A stretch of DNA of 64,000 bases from Myxococcales bacterium. GTDB lineage: Bacteria > Myxococcota_A > Bradymonadia > UBA7976 > UBA1532. The notes under the pieces were generated by a model. The model was not told the DNA's origin. It was given only the letters and a program-made list of their open reading frames with translations, and did no database searches. Position 1 is the first letter of the stretch, and every line of letters begins with the position of its first letter. The DNA is taken from NCBI GenBank assembly GCA_020633555.1, contig JACKDL010000020.1, forward strand, positions 1 through 64,000, in the 5' to 3' direction. A program made the position numbers and the translations under genes. Below, in pieces: positions 1 to 8,709 of this stretch.

Positions 1-841
1 TGGGATCGAGGCGAAGGGCCTCGCGCCAGCGCCGACGGGCGGTGGCGTGCTGCCCCTCGAGCCAGTGGTGGACGCCCAGGCACAGGTGCACGGCAGGCAG
101 ATCCGGCGCCACGCTCAGGGCCTTCTCGCACAGGATGAAGGCCATGGTGGGATCGCCTTCCAGCCGCGCCAGCAGGCCCAGCATGCGCAGGGCGTCGGGA
201 TCCTGCGGCGCGTGCTGCAGGGCCCGGTGCAGGTGGGCCCGGGCCAGGCTGTAGCGCCGGCTCGACAGGGCCCGCTCGGCCCGCGCGATCTCGCCCCGGG
301 CGCTCTCGTCCGCTTGAGCCTCCACCGCCGCGAGCAGCTCGGGGAAGGCGTGCCCCTTGGCCGGGGTGGGCGGATCGCCCCGCCGCCGGTGGACCTTGGC
401 GAAGGGCAGCCCCGAGGCCCCTGGATCCACCCGGATGGCCTCGACGGGCGACAGCGGCAGCGTGGGCGTGTCGTCGTGGCTGAGCAGATCCTCGAAGACG
501 GGCAGCTTCTCGATGGGCGGCCAGTCCAGCAGGCCCACGGACCACACCCGCGTGCTGCCGGGCAGGCCCCGCTCGTGGATGAGCGTCTTCAGGGCGCCCA
601 GGGCCATGGGACCCGCCAGATCGCCGCCGGGCAGCTCCACCAGCCAGCCGCCGTCGAGGGAGTCATCGGGGATGTCGAGGGAGTCGGTGTGTCGCTGCTT
701 GGGCGGGCGAGTGGCGAGGCCCGCGCAGGTCCCGCAGTGGCGCTGGCCCGTCGGGGGCAGCGCCTGATCGGCGGGCAGGACCCACAGCAGCCCGCAGCGA
801 TCGCAGGTCAGCCAGGTGCGTGAGTCATGGTGTGCGGCCAC
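1..841 (-). CDS. Zinc-ribbon / TPR-like protein (3' end outside window)
   Basis: This reading frame runs off the left edge, so only about 280 N-terminal residues are visible. I start it at the GTG at 841 because GAGGGG lies 8 bases upstream; the nearby ATG is out of frame and stops at once. Residues about 12-40 hold two CxxC pairs (CDRC and CGTC), a likely zinc ribbon. After a roughly 140-residue middle part, the C-terminal section from about residue 190 is made of helical repeats spaced like tetratricopeptide repeats (ALQHAPQDPDALRMLGLLAR is one). No signal peptide is seen, so it is probably cytosolic. TPR proteins usually mediate protein contacts; the partner is unknown. The family call rests on motif pattern only. 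Confidence 0.7.
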   Translation of the reverse strand, partial: MAAHHDSRTWLTCDRCGLLWVLPADQALPPTGQRHCGTCAGLATRPPKQRHTDSLDIPDDSLDGGWLVELPGGDLAGPMALGALKTLIHERGLPGSTRVWSVGLLDWPPIEKLPVFEDLLSHDDTPTLPLSPVEAIRVDPGASGLPFAKVHRRRGDPPTPAKGHAFPELLAAVEAQADESARGEIARAERALSSRRYSLARAHLHRALQHAPQDPDALRMLGLLARLEGDPTMAFILCEKALSVAPDLPAVHLCLGVHHWLEGQHATARRRWREALRLDP

Positions 842-962
842 GGTGACACCCCTCGCGCCTTCAGTTGCCCGCCAGGCAGGGGGCGCAGGCCTGCCCGAGC
901 CGTGAGCTTGCCACCTCTGCGCGCCGCTGTCACCGCGCGGGTCGGTGGCGCCCCCGTGGAGC

Positions 963-1676
963 TCACCGTCGGTGGCGGGTGGAGCCCGTCTTGCGTTGGC
1001 CGGGGCCGCTGCTCTGCCGCTCGGCCATCCGTGCGATGTAGGCCACCGCGTCGGGCGTCTTGCAGCCCGTCTCGCCGTGGTCGATGACCACCGGGCTGAC
1101 GGCGCGGGCCACCGCCAGCGCCCGCTCGCGCACGTCGGGGCGGGTGCCGCCGATGGCGATCAGGGCGTCGTGCATGGCCTCCTTGGTGCGGTTGAGCGCG
1201 CCCGCCAGGCCCACCTGGATCTCGCCCAGCCAGGCCTCGAGCAGGGCCGCCGGCACCTCGGGCTCGGCCATCACCCTTTGGGCGATCATCCGCCAGCCCA
1301 GGCGCCCGACGTACTCACGTGGATCGGCCCGCCAGATCTCACCCAGCCGGGCCCGGTGGGGGCTCTTGGCAGCCAGGCCGGCCAGGGCGTCGGCCAGGAC
1401 GTAGTTGTCCACCGCGGCCACCCACTCGGCGAGCTGCTCCGCCGAAAGCGCCAGCGGATCGGCCACCCGACACGCCAGCACGCGGGCGTCGTGGTTCCCG
1501 GTGCCCCACAGCGCGCTGGCCAACGCAGCGTCGGTCCCGATCTGGCGGCGGATGCGATCCACGTCGCCGAGCCGCACGCCATAGGCGGGCCCGGCCACCC
1601 CGTGGCGCTGATAGACGGTGGCGATGTTGGGGTTTCCGGCCGCTTCCAGGGCGGCCAGGGCCTCGGCGAGGGTCAT
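963..1676 (-). CDS. AlkD-like DNA alkylation repair protein
   Basis: About 237 residues, almost all alpha-helical, with the HEAT-like layout of the AlkD family (DNA glycosylases that remove N3- and N7-alkylpurines). The start MTLAEALAALEAAG followed by YQRHGV and GVRLGDVDRIRR is the usual N-terminus of this family, so I use the ATG at 1676 and not the longer frame to 1736. Family-typical residues visible are the W-GTGNHDAR segment, the DNYVLAD segment and the late HGETGCKTPDA segment. It stands alone, with no adjacent ada or alkA gene, and has no signal peptide. Which lesions it removes cannot be read from sequence. Confidence 0.8.
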   Translation of the reverse strand: MTLAEALAALEAAGNPNIATVYQRHGVAGPAYGVRLGDVDRIRRQIGTDAALASALWGTGNHDARVLACRVADPLALSAEQLAEWVAAVDNYVLADALAGLAAKSPHRARLGEIWRADPREYVGRLGWRMIAQRVMAEPEVPAALLEAWLGEIQVGLAGALNRTKEAMHDALIAIGGTRPDVRERALAVARAVSPVVIDHGETGCKTPDAVAYIARMAERQSSGPGQRKTGSTRHRR

Positions 1677-1779
1677 GACGATCTCGGCGCTGCGGACGAT
1701 GGCGCCAGCGTCACACAGCGCCGGCCGGCGGCGCAAACTCCCGTGGCGGGTGGCCCGTCGGCCCGGGGTCAGGGGCTGC

Positions 1780-2253
1780 TCAGTCCCGCGCCCAGTCGCT
1801 GATGAGCTCGAAGTCGTCGATGATCCGCGAGTGGTAGTGGCCCCACACGTCGCTGAGCAGCACGTAGGAGCCCTTCTCGCCGCGGGGGGTCAGGTAGAGC
1901 GCGTAGTAGCCCGCCTCACCGATCTGGTCGACCTTGGGCAGCGGCTCCTTGCTGACGGGGCACAACAGCTCGCAGCGGGTGCCGGGGGCGATGTCGGTGA
2001 ACCCGGCCTTGCGGTCGTCGCCGTGGATCGGGCTCAGGTGGACCAGGCCCTCGCCGTCGGGCGTGCGCACCAGCAGGGTCACCGCGGGGTGGCCGTCGAA
2101 GACCACGTCGCTCAGACCCACCAGGTTGTCGCCGGCGGGCCCGAAGGCCTGGGTGACCACGATCTCGACCCCGCTCGCGGCCAGGGCCGTATCGTGGGTG
2201 ATCTCGGCGCCGGTGATCTTGAACCCGGCGCGCTTCTCGGTCTCGCTGCTCAT
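1780..2253 (-). CDS. Conserved hypothetical cytosolic protein
   Basis: A protein of 157 residues without signal peptide or membrane segment. The ATG at 2253 (MSSETEKRAGF) is chosen because AGGGGGA precedes it by about 6 bases. It is rich in beta-strand-like stretches and contains two cysteines (CELLCPVSKEP) and a Tyr-rich segment (GYYALYLTPRGEKG). I do not recognise the family. It lies 64 bases downstream of the lipase-like lipoprotein gene on the same strand and may share its transcript. Confidence 0.6.
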   Translation of the reverse strand: MSSETEKRAGFKITGAEITHDTALAASGVEIVVTQAFGPAGDNLVGLSDVVFDGHPAVTLLVRTPDGEGLVHLSPIHGDDRKAGFTDIAPGTRCELLCPVSKEPLPKVDQIGEAGYYALYLTPRGEKGSYVLLSDVWGHYHSRIIDDFELISDWARD

Positions 2254-2317
2254 GCCATCCCCCTGTGGGCCGGGCAGGTCATAGCGGGCCGGTCCACCCC
2301 CGCGCAAGTGCGCCGCG

Positions 2318-4465
2318 TCAATCGTCCAGGCTGCTGCGATCGACGTCGGGACACACCTGGCCGTTGCACACGTCGATCACTTCGCCGGTCTGGAGGAAGT
2401 GCGCCATCTGGGCCTGGTTGGCGTCGATGTGCCGCAGCTCCTCGTGGGGATCGCCGTACGGGTGCTCGGGCGGGGGCGTGTTGCCGGGGGGCGCCCACGG
2501 GTTGCCCAGGTGCCAGCCCACCAGCGCCGAGCCCTGGCGGGGGTAGTCGGCAAGGGTCACCAGATCGGGCGTGCGCTCGTCGTCGTAGTGGGCCATGGCC
2601 CGGATGCCCAGCGCCTCGGTGCGGGCCACGGTCTCGTACACCAGCGGGGTGACCAGGTAGTCGCCGCGGGTGGTCCCCGCCAGGATCTGGCTGGGCGGCG
2701 AGCCCGGCAGGGGATCGGCTTCGAGCCGCCGGAAGTAGCTGATGGAGTCGGTGGCGTCCCAGAGGAGCTGCAGCAGGGCCAGGCCCACCGCCTGCTCGCG
2801 GGTGTCGGTGTACACGCCCTTGAAGATCGCGAAGAACTCGCTGAACCCCGTGGAGCGGTGCAGCAGCGTCGAGTAGTTCGCCCCGGCCACGCCCATGTAG
2901 CCCCGGGTGATGTCCGGGCTGAGCGCGGTGACCGTCACGCCGACGATGGAGCCCTGGCTGTTGCCGTAGTAGGCCTGATCCTCCGGATCCAGGGTCAGAT
3001 CCAGCGCCGCCACCTCGGGCAGATCGGCGAAGCGCTGCTTCATGGCCCGCACCAGCAGCACGTGGTTCAGCACGCCCTGGTGCAGCCGGTCGGTGATCCA
3101 GGGGAACTTGCTGATCTCGGTGAGGATGGTCAGGGCGCGCTCGTCGCGGTCCTCCTCGCGCATGCCGATCATGTCGGTGCCGTAGACGATGTAGCCGTAC
3201 TTCTGGGCCACCTCGGCGTTCCACCAGCCGCACTCCTTGTCGGGGAAGCGGCCGCAGGGGCGGGTCCAGCCGGGGTAGAGCACCTCCTCGCCGTCGCCGA
3301 ACAGGCCGTGGCCATACTCCAAAAAGCGCATGGGCGCGCCGTCCAGGGCCGAGCGGGGGATGATGGCCCAGAAGGGCTGATCCTCGTAGCCGTCGGCGTC
3401 GGGCTTGCCGGTCTGGCCCTCTCGGTTGAGCCCGTAGCCGTCCTTGCCCAGGTAGGGCGCCGTGCGCTTCAGGTAGTTGGGGAAGCGCACCGAGCCGCGC
3501 AGCCGGTAGGCGACGTACGGGTTCACCGGGTTGCCGCTGCCGTCCTCCTCGGGGGCGAAGGGCTCCACGGCGTCGATGATGATCTCGGGCCCGTCGGGCG
3601 CGGCGGCCAGCGCCTCGTCGCGCATGGCCACCAACGGCCCGCTCACTGCGTCCACGCTGGCGGTGTGGAAGTCCCAGGCCACGGTCACGGTGGCCAGATC
3701 CACGCCCTGCATCTCGAGGAGCTGCAGCCACTCCGTCAGCAGGAGCTGGCGCGGCGTCAGGTCGTTGGCCGCGCCCCCCACGGCAGCGCGGGCGGCGTCG
3801 AAGGCGGCGCTGGGCGCGATGGGCTCACCGTCCGTGTCCCGCAGGCCGCGGAAGGCCACCACATAGTGCGTGTCCTCCTTCAGCACCTCGGCCGGGCGCA
3901 CGAACAGCAGCCGCTTGGCAGGGTCCTGCTCCTGGGCGTCCAGCTCGGCGAAGTACGGCACCCGCCGCCACGAGTCGCCGCCCACCTCGAACAGCAGGAT
4001 GGGCGCGTCCTCGGCAAGGCTCGCCGCGATGTCGCCCTCGCCGGGGATGCCCGTGATGTCCAGGTGGGGGAACACGGCCATGAGCGGCGTGCTCACCCCG
4101 AAGCCGTCCAGGCGGGTCCACGGATCGGGGCTGACGTGCACCCCCTGCACGTTGGCGGGCAGGCTGGTGGTCCCGAACTGAAGCCGGAAGCCCGTGGGGC
4201 GGCTGACGTCCCGGACCAGGTAGTGGCTGCTGGGCCACGGCAGGGCGCAGATGGACTCGTCCAGGGGGTTGCAGTCGCTGTCCAGGGTCTCGTAGGGGTT
4301 GCCGCCGCTTCCGCCCTGGCCCATGTCGGCGCCGCCGATGCCGCCCGCGCCGCCCATGCCGCCTGCGCCGCCCATGTCAGCGGCCGCGGTGCTCTCGTCA
4401 TCGCAGGCCGCCAGCGCCAGCGCGCAGGCGGCGACCCCCATCATCCAGACGCGGATGTGCCTCAT
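2318..4465 (-). CDS. Secreted lipoprotein with alpha/beta-hydrolase (lipase-like) fold
   Basis: A 715-residue protein with a lipoprotein signal (ALALAAC, Cys20), so it is probably lipid-anchored outside the inner membrane. A Gly/Ala/Met-rich linker with GGAGG repeats follows the lipobox, as is common in Myxococcota surface lipoproteins. The early segment DPLDESICALPWPSSHYL and the layout resemble the bacterial virulence-factor lipase N-terminal family. The segment YYGNSQGSIVG looks like a nucleophile elbow (G-x-S-x-G), the best candidate for a catalytic serine, and a late DDERTPD / HIDANQAQ region could supply the acid and histidine. Substrate is unknown; an esterase or lipase is inferred. 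Confidence 0.75.
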   Translation of the reverse strand: MRHIRVWMMGVAACALALAACDDESTAAADMGGAGGMGGAGGIGGADMGQGGSGGNPYETLDSDCNPLDESICALPWPSSHYLVRDVSRPTGFRLQFGTTSLPANVQGVHVSPDPWTRLDGFGVSTPLMAVFPHLDITGIPGEGDIAASLAEDAPILLFEVGGDSWRRVPYFAELDAQEQDPAKRLLFVRPAEVLKEDTHYVVAFRGLRDTDGEPIAPSAAFDAARAAVGGAANDLTPRQLLLTEWLQLLEMQGVDLATVTVAWDFHTASVDAVSGPLVAMRDEALAAAPDGPEIIIDAVEPFAPEEDGSGNPVNPYVAYRLRGSVRFPNYLKRTAPYLGKDGYGLNREGQTGKPDADGYEDQPFWAIIPRSALDGAPMRFLEYGHGLFGDGEEVLYPGWTRPCGRFPDKECGWWNAEVAQKYGYIVYGTDMIGMREEDRDERALTILTEISKFPWITDRLHQGVLNHVLLVRAMKQRFADLPEVAALDLTLDPEDQAYYGNSQGSIVGVTVTALSPDITRGYMGVAGANYSTLLHRSTGFSEFFAIFKGVYTDTREQAVGLALLQLLWDATDSISYFRRLEADPLPGSPPSQILAGTTRGDYLVTPLVYETVARTEALGIRAMAHYDDERTPDLVTLADYPRQGSALVGWHLGNPWAPPGNTPPPEHPYGDPHEELRHIDANQAQMAHFLQTGEVIDVCNGQVCPDVDRSSLDD

Positions 4466-4520
4466 CGGTGCTCCCCCCGGGTGTGTTGCGCCCGCAGTGA
4501 AGCACCGGGCGGCCGGCGGC

Positions 4521-4754
4521 TCAAGCGGGGGCGGAGCCAGGGCGCCGCATGAGCGTCCAGCCGTGGCGCACGGCGGTGGCGGCCAGCCACACCCACGGAG
4601 CGCCGTGCATGGCCAGATCGAACCAGTCCATGGGGCCCATGCCCACCGCGCCGCCCGCCACCCAGCGGATCTTGCCGACGATGTGGGGCTCGGGGGCGAA
4701 GGGAGCCAGGCCCAGCAGCAGGCTGGCCAGCAGGGGGTGGACGTAGCGCTCCAT
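4521..4754 (-). CDS. Small conserved membrane protein
   Basis: A protein of 77 residues. I start at the ATG at 4754 (MERYVHPLLASLLLG), because the GTG four codons earlier overlaps the GAGG ribosome-binding site that serves this ATG. It has two hydrophobic segments: residues about 7-20, ending in LAPFAPEPHIVGK, and about 48-62. The PEPH-x-x-GK motif after the first helix recurs in short bacterial proteins sometimes labelled RND transporter, a name its size does not support. Function unknown; inner-membrane location is inferred. Confidence 0.65.
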   Translation of the reverse strand: MERYVHPLLASLLLGLAPFAPEPHIVGKIRWVAGGAVGMGPMDWFDLAMHGAPWVWLAATAVRHGWTLMRRPGSAPA

Positions 4755-4851
4755 GGGGGACCTCACGTGCAGGCGTCGGGCAGTCGGGCGACGGGGGCCG
4801 GAGCCGCCCGCCCGGCGGACTGTGACGCCGGCAGCGCTGCCGGGACCCCGG

Positions 4852-5340
4852 TCAGCTCGCCAGCGCGGCCTCGATGGCGCTCACCAGCTTGCCCGAAGTG
4901 GGCTTGGTGGTGCTGGCGAAGCGGCCCACCACCCGGCCCTGCCGATCCACCAGGAACTTCGTGAAGTTCCACTTGATCTTGTCGCCCAGCAGGCCGCCCT
5001 GCTCGGCCTTCAGGAAGGTGTACAGCGGGTGCTCCTGGGGTCCGTTCACGTCGATCTTGGCGTGCATGGGGAAGCTGACGCCGTAGTTGCGCTGGCAGAA
5101 GCCGGCGATCTCCTCGTGCGTGCCCGGCTCCTGCTTGCCGAACTGGTTGCACGGGAAGCCCAGCACCACCAGGCCCTTGTCGGCGAAGTTCTGGTGCAGC
5201 TCCTCGAGCCCCGCGTACTGGGGCGTGAAGCCGCACTTGCTGGCGGTGTTGACGATGAGCAGCGCCTGGCCGCGGTACTCGGCCAACGAGACCGTCTCAC
5301 CGCTCAGGGTCTGGACCTCGAAGTCGTAGATGCTGGCCAT
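4852..5340 (-). CDS. Glutathione peroxidase family protein (thiol peroxidase)
   Basis: A full-length 162-residue glutathione-peroxidase-like enzyme that reduces hydroperoxides. The catalytic cysteine is Cys36 in VNTASKCGFT; the second signature GFPCNQFG follows at about 61-68, and WNFTKFLVD carries the catalytic Trp/Asn. Cys82 (AGFCQRNYG) is at the place of the resolving cysteine of the thioredoxin-dependent non-selenium group, so thioredoxin and not glutathione may be the reductant (family inference). There is no signal peptide. It appears monocistronic. Confidence 0.92.
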   Translation of the reverse strand: MASIYDFEVQTLSGETVSLAEYRGQALLIVNTASKCGFTPQYAGLEELHQNFADKGLVVLGFPCNQFGKQEPGTHEEIAGFCQRNYGVSFPMHAKIDVNGPQEHPLYTFLKAEQGGLLGDKIKWNFTKFLVDRQGRVVGRFASTTKPTSGKLVSAIEAALAS

Positions 5341-5454
5341 GGGGCCTCCTGCCGTCGACCGAAGGGGATGGCAGGAGGATGCCTGAACGGCGAGGGGGTC
5401 GCACGCGCGCAGTGAGCGCGCCGCGAGGGGATCGCGCGGGGCGACCCCCGCGGA

Positions 5455-7614
5455 TCACGGGGCGCTGATGTCCAGGGTGTAGCCGGCGCAGCCGTCGACG
5501 TTCACCCGGCCGCCGTAGACCTGCACCTCGACCACCCAGGTGCCCGCCGACACGGTGTGGCTGACGTCCTCGCGGTCGCTGGTGCTGGTGCTCGACTCCA
5601 CCTTGTCGCCCTGCGGGTTGTACAGGAACAGGTCCAGATCGGCCTCGGCGTGGCGGAAGGCCAGCCCCAGCTCCAGCGTGCCCGAGCCGTCGATCTCCAC
5701 CGCGTAGAAGTCCTTGTCGCCGGCGCAGCCGCTGGCCTCGATGCGGCCCGCGTCCACGGCCACGGCGTTGCCGCGGGCGTCGTTGGGCTCGAAGGCGTCG
5801 CCGCCAGCGGGGGCCGGGGGCTCGGCGCCGCCGCCGTTCAGCACGGCCTCGCCCACCTCACAGAAGGGGGTCCACTCGTGCTCAGCCTCGGTGTCGCTCG
5901 CCACGTTGGCCTGCGGGCAGGTCTCGTCGGCGCTCCACGCCACCCACTCGCCGGCTCGGCCCAGCTCGGTGGCGTAGGCCTTGAAGACGTCGTAGCCGCC
6001 GTCGCGGGCGTAGAAAGCGGTGGGCGCGTGGCACGCCTGGGCGGTGTGATCCTCGGTGTCCGCCTGGGCCTTCAGCATGATGATCTCGTGCATGGCCGAG
6101 GTGCTGGAGTTCCAGCAGCAGGTCTTGGAGCGGTTGTAGATCATCTCGGGGAACACGAAGTCCTCGAGGATGCGGTACTCGGCGTCCACCTGGGTGCGGC
6201 GGCGGCCGTACTCCACCTCCATCAGGTCGTACAGGGCGTCGAAGGCGCGCTCGCGGCGCTCGCGGGCCGAGCAGCTCGCGGGGTAGCGGCGCAGGTGGTT
6301 GCGGGCCTCCTCGATCTGGGTGGTGACCACCGCCAGCTTCTCCTCGGGGCTGAGCTGGCCCAGGATCGAGTTGAAGGTCTCGATGCGATCGGCGATGGCC
6401 TGCTGGTTGCCGCTGTCGATGAAGTGCTGCTCGCGGGCCGAGGGCACCACGTTGGTCCAGCGGCCGCTCTTGTTGACGGCCGTACGCCAGCCCTTCAGGC
6501 CGCCGCCCAGCTTCGCGTAGGCCTCGCCGTCCCAGTTCTCGCCGGGGCCGCCGGCGTAGTCCGAGGTGAAGGCGCTCTGGCTCTGGCCGGCGTCCTCCCA
6601 CTTCGGCTGCCGGCGGGGCATGCTGCCGCTGACCACCTCGGCGGCCACCCGGTCGCCCTGCAGGGGCTCGACGCTCTTCACCACGTAGACGTGGCCGATG
6701 CCCTGGCGCTGCCAGCGCTTCACCAGCGGATCGCCGGCCTGGATGCCGCGGGGATCCACGTTGAAGGTGTTGGCGCTGCCGGCCAGGTTCACCGAGCCGA
6801 AGTAGCTGAGCAGGTAGATCATGAACCAGCCGGTGCGCTTGTTCAGGAAGGCCTCGTCGAAGTAGGCCCCGGCGCGGGCGCCGTCGAACAGGAAGGGCTG
6901 GAAGTCATCCTGGCTGCCGCCCAGCTTGCGCTCGCGCAGGCGGGTGTCGCTGGGCCAGCCGTTGGCCTCCCAGGTCTCGGCGCGATCGCTGTAGTCCTTG
7001 TAGCGATCCTTGAAGTTCGGCGTGTTGCCGTAGTTGCTGCCGTCGGCCTTCTTGAAGCCGAAGTGGCCCAGGTAGATGCGGCCACTGGCGTCGGAGGCCT
7101 CGACGAAGAAGGGCAGCGCGTACCAGCTCGCGAAGGCGGCGCGCAGGAACAGCGCGGTCTCGGCGCACTCGATGGCGGGGGCCGGCAGCGTCTTGCCGTA
7201 GGGGGTGTTGAGCTCGAAGGTGGTGTAGCCGTTGTGGCCCTGCACGGGCCGCATGCTCTGCACCCAGGCGGCGTACTTCTGGTCCCAGTTCAGCCCGCTG
7301 TCGGCGCCCCAGGCGATGCCGGCGCGCTTGGCCTCGCGGGTGTCGGTGTCGGCCCACTGGTTGCGGACCTCCCACACCGCAGCGGCGCTGCCGTCGACGC
7401 TGACGGGCAGGCCCTTGGCGCCGTAGATGCTGTCCTCCTTGGCGCCGGCCTGGGTGGCGGGCTCGAAGAAGGCCTTGCCGTACTCAGCGTCCTCGGGCCC
7501 GACGGCGAGCTCCTCGGGGAGGGGGCCGTCGGCGGCGGTGGGCTCGGTGGTGTCCGAGCAGGCGGTGACGGCCAGGGCCACGAGGGCCAGCCAGAGGCCA
7601 AGGCGGGTGCGCAT
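5455..7614 (-). CDS. Large lipoprotein with C-terminal PPC domain; possible papain-like core
   Basis: A 719-residue protein with lipoprotein signal ending VTAC (Cys19). The last 110 residues (FEPNDARGNA ... DKDFYAVEI ... DLDLFLYNPQGD ... GTWVVEV) match the bacterial pre-peptidase C-terminal domain found on secreted enzymes. In the central part, Cys150 begins a helix (IECAETALFLRAAF), and a later strand GDPLVKRWQRQGIGHVYVVK has His308; this Cys-helix then Gly-His-strand order is that of papain/NlpC-like folds. I see no exact family match, so a peptidase or amidase role is only a suggestion. Several further Cys (CCWNSS, CHAP) hint at disulfides outside the cytoplasm. Confidence 0.7.
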   Translation of the reverse strand: MRTRLGLWLALVALAVTACSDTTEPTAADGPLPEELAVGPEDAEYGKAFFEPATQAGAKEDSIYGAKGLPVSVDGSAAAVWEVRNQWADTDTREAKRAGIAWGADSGLNWDQKYAAWVQSMRPVQGHNGYTTFELNTPYGKTLPAPAIECAETALFLRAAFASWYALPFFVEASDASGRIYLGHFGFKKADGSNYGNTPNFKDRYKDYSDRAETWEANGWPSDTRLRERKLGGSQDDFQPFLFDGARAGAYFDEAFLNKRTGWFMIYLLSYFGSVNLAGSANTFNVDPRGIQAGDPLVKRWQRQGIGHVYVVKSVEPLQGDRVAAEVVSGSMPRRQPKWEDAGQSQSAFTSDYAGGPGENWDGEAYAKLGGGLKGWRTAVNKSGRWTNVVPSAREQHFIDSGNQQAIADRIETFNSILGQLSPEEKLAVVTTQIEEARNHLRRYPASCSARERRERAFDALYDLMEVEYGRRRTQVDAEYRILEDFVFPEMIYNRSKTCCWNSSTSAMHEIIMLKAQADTEDHTAQACHAPTAFYARDGGYDVFKAYATELGRAGEWVAWSADETCPQANVASDTEAEHEWTPFCEVGEAVLNGGGAEPPAPAGGDAFEPNDARGNAVAVDAGRIEASGCAGDKDFYAVEIDGSGTLELGLAFRHAEADLDLFLYNPQGDKVESSTSTSDREDVSHTVSAGTWVVEVQVYGGRVNVDGCAGYTLDISAP

Positions 7615-7729
7615 CGAGTGTCCCCCAGTGAGATCGCGGTGATTCGGCCGGGGAACTTAGCAATTTGCGGGCCACTCGTCGCACCCGTGCGGCCATTGCG
7701 ACCCCGAGGCCTCGGTGGATATTGAGGTT

Positions 7730-7763
7730 GCCACCGGCGGGCCGGGCCGGCAGGCCCGGTGGC
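7730..7763 (-). terminator. Candidate terminator hairpin
   Basis: GCCACCGG (7730-7737) and CCGGTGGC (7756-7763) are perfect inverted repeats starting 4 bases after the stop codon of the small membrane-protein gene at 7768. No T-run follows on the minus strand, so it could equally be an RNA-end stabilising hairpin. Confidence 0.35.
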
Positions 7764-7767
7764 CAGA

Positions 7768-8034
7768 TCAGCCCGCGGAGCCCTCGGGGCGCCACCAGCG
7801 GTAGCCCAGCCAGCCCACCAGGGCCGAGCTGCCGGCCACGAGCAGGCTGGCGGCCACGGCACCGACGCCGCCTTGGGTGGCCCAGGTGGGCATCAGGGCG
7901 CTGTGCACCACGTCCGACGCGCCGGAGACGATGGCCCCCGAGAGGCCGGCGCCTGCCATGGCCACGGCAAGGCAGAGGAGGCCCGCGGTGGCGCGGGGCG
8001 AGACGTCGGTGTCGATCTGAGTGCGCGCGTTCAT
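7768..8034 (-). CDS. Small two-helix membrane protein
   Basis: A protein of 88 residues starting at the ATG at 8034 (MNARTQIDTDVSPRATAG), preceded by AAGGGG at a good distance; the longer frame to 8298 lacks such a signal. Two hydrophobic stretches, about residues 16-36 and 52-80, are separated by a short loop and followed by the basic/aromatic end GYRWWRPEG. I do not recognise a family. It faces the 8350 gene pair across a 315-base divergent intergenic region. Confidence 0.6.
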   Translation of the reverse strand: MNARTQIDTDVSPRATAGLLCLAVAMAGAGLSGAIVSGASDVVHSALMPTWATQGGVGAVAASLLVAGSSALVGWLGYRWWRPEGSAG

Positions 8035-8349
8035 GTGGATTCCCCTTCCTGTCACGACTGCGTCACGGGAACGGCACATACTCTGCGCCACTTGAGGGGT
8101 TCGGGTCAAATCGGACTTGAGGGACCCTCGCAGGGCGGCGTCAGGGCGGAGGGTGGGGTTGTAAGATATTGAAACCAAAAAGCTCATGCTGGGGTGTGGG
8201 CGACGGTCGTCCACCGGGGCGGTGGGCCTGGCCGGGGCCCGAATCCCCCGGTCGGACCCGCAGCGGAAAAGGCGACGCGTCCACAAGTTGTCACGCAACG
8301 GCCGCCGAGCCGGGCCGTCCCCCCGACGAACTCACCCTTGGAGGCCGCC
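8035..8349. other. Divergent intergenic region, 315 bases
   Basis: This separates the small membrane-protein gene (minus) from the 8350/8702 pair (plus), so it should hold both promoters. The stretch at about 8159-8185 is clearly A/T-richer than its surroundings. On the minus strand a TTGACC is seen near 8105-8110, but no -10 box lies at a normal spacing from it. I could not assign a promoter or any RNA here. Confidence 0.4.
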
Positions 8350-8709
8350 GTGCTCTTCCACCCGCCCCTGACCCTGCCCGCCCCCGACGCGCCGGCCGGC
8401 GCCACTCCCCACCACCGCGCCCTGGCGGATCTGCTCCGCGCCGCGGTGGCGCTGGAGTCCGATCCCGCGCGGTGGGCCGGCCCGCTCACCGGCCCGGCCG
8501 CCGCGCCGGTGGGTGGCTTGAGCGCGCTGGAGGTCGAGGCCGGCGTCCTGCGCCATGGGGCTGAGCGGGGCTGGCTGGCCGTGCCGGCGGTGACGCTGGC
8601 GCGGGATCTGGCCCTCCTTGACCAGCGGCGCGCCCTGCCAGCGCTGGCGGATCGCTGGGCCCTGCTGGACGGGCTGGCCGTGGCCGCCGAGGCGGTGGCC
8701 CATGTTTGA
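8350..8709 (+). CDS. Hypothetical protein, first of a coupled pair
   Basis: About 119 residues. I choose the GTG at 8350 because GGAGG sits just upstream; the open frame extends further back without any ribosome-binding site. The product is Ala/Leu-rich and probably helical and cytosolic, with the core RALADLLRAAVALESDPARW. No family was recognised. Its stop overlaps the start of the next gene, so the two are probably translationally coupled. Confidence 0.5.
   Translation: MLFHPPLTLPAPDAPAGATPHHRALADLLRAAVALESDPARWAGPLTGPAAAPVGGLSALEVEAGVLRHGAERGWLAVPAVTLARDLALLDQRRALPALADRWALLDGLAVAAEAVAHV

Noticed and set aside
2399..4552. Long plus-strand frame opposite the lipase-like lipoprotein
   Set aside because: Shadow frame: the minus strand has a lipobox, nucleophile elbow and normal composition; the plus translation is low-complexity.
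5557..7725. 722-codon plus-strand frame opposite the PPC lipoprotein
   Set aside because: Same reason: Val/Leu/Gly-rich mirror translation, no start signal, while the minus strand has a lipobox and PPC domain.
8100..8180. TTGACC near 8105 as -35 of the small membrane-protein gene
   Set aside because: The nearest -10-like TATGTG is 23 bases away, too far for sigma70.
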